Source: JAABRU01 sp050180235
Lineage (GTDB): Bacteria; Desulfobacterota; Desulfobacteria; Desulfobacterales; Desulfococcaceae
Assembly: GCA_050180235.1 (NCBI GenBank)
Contig: JBFXEJ010000181.1
Coordinates: 1-6,142 of the forward strand
Direction of reading: 5' to 3'
DNA length: 6,142 bases
The notes under the pieces were generated by a model. The model did no database searches, was not told the origin of the DNA, and was given only the letters and a program-made list of their open reading frames with translations. The translations under genes were made by a program, and so were the position numbers. Shown here piece by piece: positions 1 through 5,873 of this stretch. Within the stretch, counting starts at the first letter, position 1. Every line of letters begins with the position of its first letter.

Positions 1-169
1 ACACCTCTTTCCAAAATCAATTTTTATTCAATAAAATAAATCATGTAAATTCAAATTTTGCAAGAAGTGTATTTTTATATCATTTCCTGTTTAATGTCAA
101 CAGTTACTTTTGAAAGAGGTCTAATATATTGATTTTTTCAAAAGCATATTTTCAACGGTGATTTGGTAT
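1..169. other. AT-rich intergenic DNA without a gene
   Basis: No convincing reading frame on either strand. The stretch is strongly AT-rich compared with the gene to its right. The only structure seen is a short inverted repeat with 9-bp arms (107-115 cttttgaaa and 136-144 tttcaaaag) and a 20-nt loop, too weak and AT-rich to call a terminator. It may hold regulatory sequence for a gene to the left of the window, which cannot be judged here. Confidence 0.6.
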
Positions 170-235
170 AAATCCCGGTTCAGACAAGGGGAAATCCCGG
201 TTAATCCTTTAATCCTGTGAATCCCGATTCGGACA
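170..235 (-). repeat. Dispersed intergenic repeat, two partial copies, inverted relative to the right-hand copies
   Basis: Two adjacent partial copies of one repeat are seen: 170-187 (aaatcccggttcagacaa) and 192-235 (starting aaatcccggttaatcc and ending cccgattcggaca). Read on the minus strand they give GTCTGAACCGGGATTT and GTCCGAATCGGGATT-CACAGGATT, the same family as the plus-strand copies at 5141-5271. The long minus-strand gene is therefore bracketed by inverted copies. Repeats of this look are, from general knowledge, scattered between genes in some Desulfobacterota and other genomes; what spreads them is not known to me. Confidence 0.8.
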
Positions 236-242
236 TAGGGAG

Positions 243-272
243 AACAGTCTGTGGTGTACACCACAGACTGTT
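243..272 (-). terminator. Perfect 30-bp palindrome after the large gene; possible hairpin terminator
   Basis: The two 15-bp halves (243-257 and 258-272) are exact reverse complements, centred on gtgt/acac, and lie 9 nt past the stop codon of the large gene. In RNA this could fold into a strong hairpin that ends or protects the transcript. No run of U follows on either strand, so it is not a textbook intrinsic terminator. A protein-binding site or a small mobile palindrome are alternatives. The palindrome itself is certain; its function is inferred from its position. Confidence 0.5.
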
Positions 273-281
273 TATCCGTTA

Positions 282-3200
282 TCAGTTTCCGGAGACATAG
301 CGAAGCGTGTAAATCACATCACATGTCTGAATTTTTCCTTTTCCATCCACCGAATTGACAGGATAAATGGAAACAGAGGGAGAAATGCCTGTGAGTACCT
401 GAATTCCGATAATGCCGTCTGCCAGCGTGACAAATCCGTCTCCGTTCAAATCAGCTTTCAGAGGAGTACTGCTGCCGTTCAGGGGATCGGAACCGCTTTT
501 GATTTCATCCAGATCACTGACGCCATCACTGTCCGTATCCGATAATGCAGGATTGGTTCCATAGGCAAATTCCTCTCCGTCGCTCAGACCGTCTGCATCC
601 GAATCGGCGTTGTCCGGATTGCTTCCATCAGCAGTTTCCTGCTCATCGGTACGCCCGTCATAATCCCGGTCATTGTTCCAGACCTCTTCGGAAAGGAAAC
701 TTTCCGATCCGTCCGAAGCCACTGCGGAGACTGCATAAATACGGGTTGCAATGCCTGAATTAACCGCCCATGAATGCCCGGTGTCATAAACCGTTCCCGT
801 GATATTCGTCAAAGGGCTCAGCCAGGTTTCACCATACTGTCTGCCGTACACATTATACGACACAGCCCCGGTGACGGGATTCCAGGAAAGACGCGTCTGC
901 AGGCCGGATACATTCACCGCGTTTGCGATCAGTCCGGCCGGAGCGGATGGTGTCCGGTTTACTGTGATCCTGTCAGCGGAAGTGCTGTCAATGGTAAAGG
1001 AGACAGTGAGAAGAGAAGCGTTGTTGAAGAAATGGTGACTTCTGACCGCAGATGTTTCCTTATCCGCATAGGACAGCATGATATGCCCGTCTTCCGCGTA
1101 ATCTCCCTTTATTTTCAGCGTATAAACGCCGTCTGCCGCATTGCTTATACTGATATTCCGCCCTGTCCCGTTCATGGAAAGCGTGCATTCGGCTATGCCA
1201 TCCTCTCTCCCGCCTGTATTGGGATTTATGCCGCTTGACTGGCCGGAAGGCCCGGTAAGATACGGCACACCCCTGCCGGTAATGGAAACGGCCACTTCAT
1301 TTTCGGCTGTGCCGTCTCTGGAATCTCTTGCGGAGCGTGCTGGCCGGGTTCCGGTGATGAATTCCAGCACATCATCCATATAAGTCTTAACCAGACCGGC
1401 ATGGCTGCCTGCTTTGTCTTTCCGGAAACTGACAAAATCTCCTAAAGCCGCACTGCCCGACAGCACCGTGCCGTCACCGTCCTCAGACGCAGTATGGTTG
1501 GTGGGAGTGCCATCGGGGTAAAACCTATGACCGGGATTGCTGCTGCCCACCACCACATTAAAGAGGGTAAATTGCGAACTGCCCGCGAAAATTTTGGTTT
1601 TCACCCTGCCCTGATCATCGTTTTCCTTGCCCATGCGGTAGATGGAACTACCTTTATTTACGTTGTTTAATGAGCGCAGCCATTCATTATTCTGAACCAG
1701 ACCGGTACATTCCTTAAATTTACCGACACCGTTAAGCCATAAAAAATTATATGTCGGCATCAACTGCGCTGCGGAAGGGAAATCATCGTATAATTCCAGA
1801 TACAGCAGTCGTGACGCAGCATTCAACCAACCTATTCTGTTGTTTGGGTTGGTACAGTATCTTTTATCATTGTCTGGCAGGTGATAATAGGAAACCTGTT
1901 CATAAAAATGTAACATAATTGAGATAAGTGTGCCTATCGTATCCATCCCCGCCGTAACGTGTAATGTGCTGATCCTGTCCGCATTTCGGGGATCTCCGCC
2001 TTCCACCATGTAATAGACCATTCCCGAACCGTGATTCGGGGTTCCCACCATGGCGAATCTGTCAATATCCTTATCATAATTCTTCCCCTGTATGTAGGCT
2101 CTTGTCATCAGTCCGCCCATGCTGTGGGCAATCACATGAACCTTGCCTGTGGCAGACCAGCCTTTGGCCCATTTGATCCAGTAGTGAAGGTATGTTTCAG
2201 CGGCCTTGTCAATATTGATCCGCCAGTCATAGGGAACGGGGAAAAGCGTGGAACCGATCCTGTATCCGTACTGATCCTGTAGTACGTTGATAATCTTTTT
2301 CCAACCGCATACCCCAACAGGATCAAACAGACCGTATGATTTTCCCGGCCATTGCTTATTCCACGGAGGGGATTCATTCGGAAGATGGGGAATAGGCCAC
2401 ACATCATTCGTTGACGATCCCATAATGCCCGGAATGAGGATGATCGGGGTCAGGCCTTCGGGGTTGAATATGGAACCCAGAACAATATCCTGAAATTTAT
2501 TGTCCCTGTCCGCAAGGGAGACTTCATATGCCCGGCTTTCCCTTTCATCTCCTGTTCTGGCCGACAGGGTGTATTTTCCGGCCGGCAGATTACGGAACAT
2601 ATAGCCCCCCCCGCTATTCACCAGTTGATTTGAATCAGCGTCCGGGCCGTTCAGGAATACCACAGTGTCGGTTTCATCAGTACCGTCAAAGTTTTTCACC
2701 TTTCCGCTGATGACTGCGGTATTGACAGGGCTTCCCTCTACATCAAAGGGATTGCTTTCCCCCTGCAGTCCTTTTCCGCTCACTATCAGGCGGATACCCT
2801 TTGCCGGGCTGCTCACTTCCAGGCTCACAGTTGCGGTTCCGTTGACCAGATCAGCTTTGTTTTTGCTGATGTGTCCCGCGCAGGAACCGCTCAATGCCAC
2901 TACCCCCTTGAACCCGGTATCCACCACCCCGGTCGTTGTGACAGCCCTGATCTGGATGGTAAAGGGGCTGTTGACGGTCTGACTGACAATGTCCCCGCCG
3001 TTCTGCCTGATGGTAAAACCGGAAAACACAGCAGTTTGGGGAGCAGAGATCACATAGGTCAGGGGCTGACCCACAGTGCCGGATGCATCATCCGTCACCC
3101 ACATGGAATAGGTTCCGGCAGGATAGTCCCAGGGCTGGCGGTAAAATTTTGCAAATTTGCCATCCCATTCGGCATGACCTTTCAGCAGTACCCCTTCCAG

Positions 3201-5105
3201 TCCGTCAGGTTTTTTATACCGTACCGTGAAATCACCTCCGGGAGTAATACCGTTTCCGTTCAGTGTGAATTCAGCACCCGGTTCCCCCTCGGTTTTGGGC
3301 CACACGGTGATTTCGGGGATGATTTGCAGCAACACACGGAAGGTGCGGATGGTGCTTGCCTGGCCCGTCGCGGTATCCGTTGCCTGAATGGTATATGTGT
3401 CGGCAGGCATGTCTGCGGGAATGCCATATACACTCAGCAGTCGGCCGTCGGCCTCCGCCGTCCGGCTGATCGCGGTATATTCGGTTCCGTCTGATTTGCG
3501 GATGCGCAGGGTGACAGCGCCGTTTGCTGTATAACTGTCTCCCCAGAAAAAAAAGTTTGTTCCCGGTCGGCATTCCAAAGGGCCAGAATCAAGAGAGACC
3601 GGGGCAGGCGGCGGCGGAATACCGAGAACAAAGGTTCCGCCTCCCTGCCAGTCGGTGGTGTGCATCCGGGGGCCGTCCGCAGGGTTGGCATCGCTGGCCC
3701 GGAACTGGTAGTCATATATGCCGGATGTCCCGGCAATCACAAGGGTCTGTTCAAATTCCGGCGGGTCTGTGTGCAGCACATAATCCATTGTGCCGGGTAT
3801 TTCAGTCCATGCAGTGCTTCCCTGCCTGCGGTAACGCAACTGCACGTCAACCACATAATCCCCGTCAGGTTCTGACCATGAGCTGGAAAAGGTGAACTGG
3901 CTGCCTGCATTGCCCTGCGTCGGGGAAATGCCGCCGCTGACATAAATTGCCGATGACCCGGTTCCCTGTCCGTTGCGAACGGCACGCACATAACGGCCGT
4001 GGGAATCAGACTTACTGACGTAGCAGTCAGCTCCGTTATAAATTTGCCACGCAAAGGACGTGCCTCTATCGGACGGAAGTGCAACGTAGCTAGTAGAAGA
4101 CCAATAATAGAAAGAACCGGTATATATCCTAAAAACAGGATCAATGGCCGGGTTATATTGAGATAAATCATCTAAAGAAGCCAGTTCTTTAATGGTCGGC
4201 AGGCGCCAGTCCGAATGCCCGGCCAGTGTAAGGTTATTACAGTAATCCAGCCCCTGCTGCCAGGTATAGGTATTATCCTTATCTCGCAGTCCCCCGTCAT
4301 CGGTTTTCTGCTCCCACATCAGACCGGTCATGGTGTCCGATACGCTTCCGTCACCGTGATCCGTAAAACGGGGAGTGGGAGCGGATTTTCCGCTGCGAAC
4401 GGCACGAACAATCCCGCTGAAGGACTTATTGCTTGGGTAGATAGTGCCATAGCCGCCATATTGATAAAGGAGTAGCACTGTCCAAACAAAGTTCGTGTCA
4501 CTGGCGTAAGTAGTAGACGAAAAATACCCGTTCGAAACGGTATTTGGAAAATAGCTCGTATTAATAGTCGGACCCGGATACGGTAAACTGTAATCAACAA
4601 TGGATCGCAGTTCTTCCCGTGAAGGCATGCGCCAGTCGCTGTAACCGCCTAAGCTAGCCGCGTTAATCGCATTGATAAAATCTTCGGTATCTGTGCCATC
4701 ACCGGCAGTTCCCGCATAACCGCCGTTGGTGGCCGGACTGGAATCATACCAGGTATAGGTATTGTCCGCATCATGGGGATTGGTGTAATTTTTCACGCCA
4801 TCTTTGTTCTGCTTCACTTCCCAGATTAAGCCTGTCACATTATCCCGCACCATAACCCATGAAGCAGAGGAGTCAGCCAATGCGTTTCCGTTGGCATCCA
4901 GCTTGGTATAAGACATGGGGTTGATGGAAAATTCCCCGTCCTGGCCGGTTCCCGCGCAGGGGATTTCAGTTCCGGCAGTGTCGTAGCATTTGGTCTGCCC
5001 GGTGTCAGGAATTTTGGCTGGCACATCATAAGGCCCGGCAAAAGCCGGAGCAGTGAAAAACGCAAACAGAACTGCGAAAACAATACGGGTAAAGTGGTGG
5101 TGCAT
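282..5105 (-). CDS. Secreted multidomain lipase/esterase-like protein with tandem DUF1566 domains and dockerin-like C-terminus
   Basis: Complete 1607-residue protein, probably exported by Sec and acting at the surface or outside the cell. Residues 1-23 form a signal peptide with likely cleavage after AFA. Two DUF1566/Lcl-C domains follow: about 33-239 (TGLIWE, DWRMP, YFSST, VRAVR) and 247-378 (TGLMWEQK, DWRLP, YYWSST, YVRAVR). About 385-495, 500-593, 597-687 and 693-789 look like Ig-type beta-sandwiches, and 797-877 like a carboxypeptidase-regulatory domain. Residues 886-1252 are an LCAT/lipase-type alpha/beta hydrolase: LIPGIMGSS (890-898), nucleophile elbow AHSMGG with Ser995, EDGDGTV with Asp1211, and GSHAG with His1235. 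A beta domain (about 1268-1382) and FN3 (about 1385-1476) follow, then three D-x-D-x-D-G calcium loops (1479-1534) and a dockerin-like module (1552-1605) whose second loop is degenerate. The start is fixed by AAGGAG 8 nt upstream. The substrate cannot be inferred. It probably has its own promoter. Confidence 0.9.
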   Translation of the reverse strand: MHHHFTRIVFAVLFAFFTAPAFAGPYDVPAKIPDTGQTKCYDTAGTEIPCAGTGQDGEFSINPMSYTKLDANGNALADSSASWVMVRDNVTGLIWEVKQNKDGVKNYTNPHDADNTYTWYDSSPATNGGYAGTAGDGTDTEDFINAINAASLGGYSDWRMPSREELRSIVDYSLPYPGPTINTSYFPNTVSNGYFSSTTYASDTNFVWTVLLLYQYGGYGTIYPSNKSFSGIVRAVRSGKSAPTPRFTDHGDGSVSDTMTGLMWEQKTDDGGLRDKDNTYTWQQGLDYCNNLTLAGHSDWRLPTIKELASLDDLSQYNPAIDPVFRIYTGSFYYWSSTSYVALPSDRGTSFAWQIYNGADCYVSKSDSHGRYVRAVRNGQGTGSSAIYVSGGISPTQGNAGSQFTFSSSWSEPDGDYVVDVQLRYRRQGSTAWTEIPGTMDYVLHTDPPEFEQTLVIAGTSGIYDYQFRASDANPADGPRMHTTDWQGGGTFVLGIPPPPAPVSLDSGPLECRPGTNFFFWGDSYTANGAVTLRIRKSDGTEYTAISRTAEADGRLLSVYGIPADMPADTYTIQATDTATGQASTIRTFRVLLQIIPEITVWPKTEGEPGAEFTLNGNGITPGGDFTVRYKKPDGLEGVLLKGHAEWDGKFAKFYRQPWDYPAGTYSMWVTDDASGTVGQPLTYVISAPQTAVFSGFTIRQNGGDIVSQTVNSPFTIQIRAVTTTGVVDTGFKGVVALSGSCAGHISKNKADLVNGTATVSLEVSSPAKGIRLIVSGKGLQGESNPFDVEGSPVNTAVISGKVKNFDGTDETDTVVFLNGPDADSNQLVNSGGGYMFRNLPAGKYTLSARTGDERESRAYEVSLADRDNKFQDIVLGSIFNPEGLTPIILIPGIMGSSTNDVWPIPHLPNESPPWNKQWPGKSYGLFDPVGVCGWKKIINVLQDQYGYRIGSTLFPVPYDWRINIDKAAETYLHYWIKWAKGWSATGKVHVIAHSMGGLMTRAYIQGKNYDKDIDRFAMVGTPNHGSGMVYYMVEGGDPRNADRISTLHVTAGMDTIGTLISIMLHFYEQVSYYHLPDNDKRYCTNPNNRIGWLNAASRLLYLELYDDFPSAAQLMPTYNFLWLNGVGKFKECTGLVQNNEWLRSLNNVNKGSSIYRMGKENDDQGRVKTKIFAGSSQFTLFNVVVGSSNPGHRFYPDGTPTNHTASEDGDGTVLSGSAALGDFVSFRKDKAGSHAGLVKTYMDDVLEFITGTRPARSARDSRDGTAENEVAVSITGRGVPYLTGPSGQSSGINPNTGGREDGIAECTLSMNGTGRNISISNAADGVYTLKIKGDYAEDGHIMLSYADKETSAVRSHHFFNNASLLTVSFTIDSTSADRITVNRTPSAPAGLIANAVNVSGLQTRLSWNPVTGAVSYNVYGRQYGETWLSPLTNITGTVYDTGHSWAVNSGIATRIYAVSAVASDGSESFLSEEVWNNDRDYDGRTDEQETADGSNPDNADSDADGLSDGEEFAYGTNPALSDTDSDGVSDLDEIKSGSDPLNGSSTPLKADLNGDGFVTLADGIIGIQVLTGISPSVSIYPVNSVDGKGKIQTCDVIYTLRYVSGN
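3975..4106 (-). other. C-terminal segment of second DUF1566 domain; candidate hypervariable region
   Basis: This covers residues 334-377, from the YWSST motif to VRAVR. Conserved anchors (YWSST, an inner Trp at 353, K365, YVRAVR) enclose a run rich in Ser, Asp, Gly, Tyr and His. Of the 44 codons, 33 end in C or T. The layout resembles variable regions of C-type-lectin-fold proteins diversified by retroelements, where AAY template codons mutate to NNY. No template or reverse transcriptase is present in the window, so this is a hypothesis only. Confidence 0.35.
4395..4526 (-). other. C-terminal segment of first DUF1566 domain; candidate hypervariable region
   Basis: This covers residues 194-237, from YFSST to VRAVR, and is exactly as long (44 codons) as the matching segment of the second domain. 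Its interior (VWTVLLLYQYGGYG and what follows) differs almost completely from that of the second domain, while the flanks are shared. The final stretch CGTGCCGTTCGCA is identical in DNA between the two. Of the 44 codons, 34 end in C or T. The usual Trp of the YWSST motif is Phe here. Retroelement-driven diversification is possible but unproven. Confidence 0.35.
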
Positions 5106-5113
5106 GTTGGGGT

Positions 5114-5119
5114 CTCCTT
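5114..5119 (-). promoter_or_regulatory. Ribosome binding site of the large gene
   Basis: On the minus strand AAGGAG lies 8 nt before the ATG at 5105. It is a near-ideal Shine-Dalgarno sequence and decides the start, which also places the signal peptide exactly at the N-terminus. Confidence 0.88.
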
Positions 5120-5133
5120 TTTTGGGGTTGGTT

Positions 5134-5163
5134 TTTATATTTTTGTCTGAACATTTGTCTGAA
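5134..5163 (-). promoter_or_regulatory. Weak candidate promoter of the large gene
   Basis: A TATAAA-like -10 box lies at 5139-5134 on the minus strand. The sequence 18 nt further up (TTCAGA, 5163-5158) matches a -35 box only partly and belongs to the dispersed repeat. A promoter must lie between the terminator near 5540 and the start codon, but this exact placement is uncertain. Confidence 0.25.
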
Positions 5164-5271
5164 TCGGGATTTGCAGGATCTTTGGATTAGCAGGATTTTT
5201 CTTATTTTGCAAGGCGGAATTTTTGTCTGAACCGGGATTTGCAGGATTTACGGATTGACCGGGATTTTTTT
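5141..5271 (+). repeat. Dispersed intergenic repeat, two near-full direct copies plus a fragment
   Basis: Copies at 5153-5200 and 5221-5271 both read TTTGTCTGAAYCGGGATTT, then GCAGGAT, GGATT and finally a GGATTTTT end, differing at only a few bases. A short fragment (TTTTGTCTGAAC) lies at 5141-5152. The copies are inverted relative to 170-235 on the far side of the large gene. They sit upstream of that gene and may overlap its promoter. Confidence 0.85.
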
Positions 5272-5302
5272 CACTCACCAATCCGGTTTAAACCTTTACT
5301 CC

Positions 5303-5527
5303 CTGAGGACACAGAGAATTCTTTCCCACAGAGAACACAGAGAATCTCCCACAGAGAACACAGAGTGCTTGATGTAAAAAATCTCTGTGTCCTATGTGAA
5401 AATCTCTGTGTTCTCTGTGGGAAACAAAAAAACATCCTCATAACACCCAATATTTCTTCAAACAAAAAATTTCTGTGTTCTCTGTGAAAATCTCTGTGTT
5501 CTCTGTGGGAAAGAAAAACTCTCTGTT
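5303..5527. repeat. Inverted array of the 'CACAGAGAACACAGAG' repeat
   Basis: On the plus strand three units read in the form CCCACAGAGAACACAGAG: 5303-5318 (partial, gaggacacagagaa), 5324-5344 and 5347-5365. After a short spacer the reverse form CTCTGTGTTCTCTGTGGG appears at 5381-5399 (diverged), 5401-5422, 5470-5488 and 5491-5510, with a remnant at 5520-5526. Segments 5324-5365 and 5383-5422 could pair into a long imperfect hairpin with a loop of about 17 nt. Both strands stay open through parts of the array and give His-Arg-Glu-rich frames, which are not real genes. Similar repeats are known between genes in many environmental bacteria. Confidence 0.85.
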
Positions 5528-5530
5528 CAG

Positions 5531-5586
5531 ACAAACAAAAAAGGGAAACAAAGCTGTTTCCATACAGAAACAGCTTTGTTTCCCTT
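5531..5586 (-). terminator. Strong intrinsic terminator of the Rpn-family gene
   Basis: Perfect 20-bp arms at 5541-5560 and 5567-5586 enclose a 6-nt loop. On the minus strand the hairpin is followed by TTTTTTGTTTGT (5542-5531), the U-rich tail of a Rho-independent terminator. It lies about 65 nt after the stop codon of the gene at 5652 and should separate that gene from the large secreted-protein gene. Confidence 0.85.
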
Positions 5587-5642
5587 CAAAAAAACAGATA
5601 TGCGTCTTCCCCTTACCGGGAAAATTCTCTTTTTGGAGTATG

Positions 5643-5662
5643 AAACATCATTTATGATGTTT
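5643..5662. repeat. Small hairpin spanning the Rpn-gene stop codon
   Basis: Arms aaacatca (5643-5650) and tgatgttt (5655-5662) are exact reverse complements with a 4-nt loop. The loop contains most of the TAA stop codon (5654-5652). It is AT-rich and may be chance. Confidence 0.4.
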
Positions 5663-5873
5663 TCAGCCTCTTTTCCAGTTCATCCAGTTTTTTCCTGTCC
5701 AGCCCGGTAATCTCTGAAATCTGTTCCTTATTCAGCCATTGGGAAAGGAGCATTTTTACTGCGGTTTCCTCCGCTTTTTTCTGCTCTCCTTTTTCCAGAC
5801 CGATAAGAATACCTTTTTCAATGCCTTTTTCAATGCCTTTCTCAATTCCTACTTCTTCAATGGACTGCAGCAT
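5652..5873 (-). CDS. Candidate intragenic RpnS-like small protein (73 aa), in frame within the Rpn gene
   Basis: An in-frame ATG at 5873 is preceded by a perfect AGGAGG (5884-5879) with a 5-nt gap, which is better than many ordinary gene starts. The product begins MLQSIEEVGIEKG, carries the EKGI repeats, and ends with the C-terminal helical segment. In studied Rpn systems an internal start gives a small protein (RpnS) made of the C-terminal domain, which binds and inhibits the full-length toxic nuclease; this arrangement fits that pattern. The SD sequence also encodes Q-E-A within the full-length protein, so chance is possible. Expression is inferred, not shown. Confidence 0.5.
   Translation of the reverse strand: MLQSIEEVGIEKGIEKGIEKGILIGLEKGEQKKAEETAVKMLLSQWLNKEQISEITGLDRKKLDELEKRLKTS

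Noticed and set aside
774..1238. Plus-strand open frame of 154 codons
   Set aside because: Antisense to the FN3 and beta-domain part of the large gene, whose protein is clearly conserved in style; no family features.
2871..3494. Plus-strand open frame of 207 codons
   Set aside because: It lies antisense to the large gene, has no recognisable domain, no good ribosome binding site was noted, and its composition (rich in Gly, His, Arg, Pro) is that of a shadow frame.
3737..4171. Minus-strand open frame of 144 codons with a hydrophobic start
   Set aside because: Overlaps the second DUF1566 domain in another frame. The membrane-like start arises from shifted reading of the Tyr/Ser/Thr-rich segment.
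170..5271. Terminal inverted repeats of an insertion sequence carrying the large gene
   Set aside because: The copies are imperfect and partly duplicated, no target-site duplication was found, and no transposase is encoded between them. Kept only as a finding about bracketing repeats.
5303..5527. CRISPR array
   Set aside because: The repeated units face in both directions, abut or are separated by irregular short gaps, and have no unique spacers of constant length; no cas gene is present.
5239..5534. Overlapping small open frames on both strands rich in His-Arg-Glu
   Set aside because: They are direct translations of the CACAGAGAACACAGAG repeat array. Such frames are often misannotated as hypothetical proteins.
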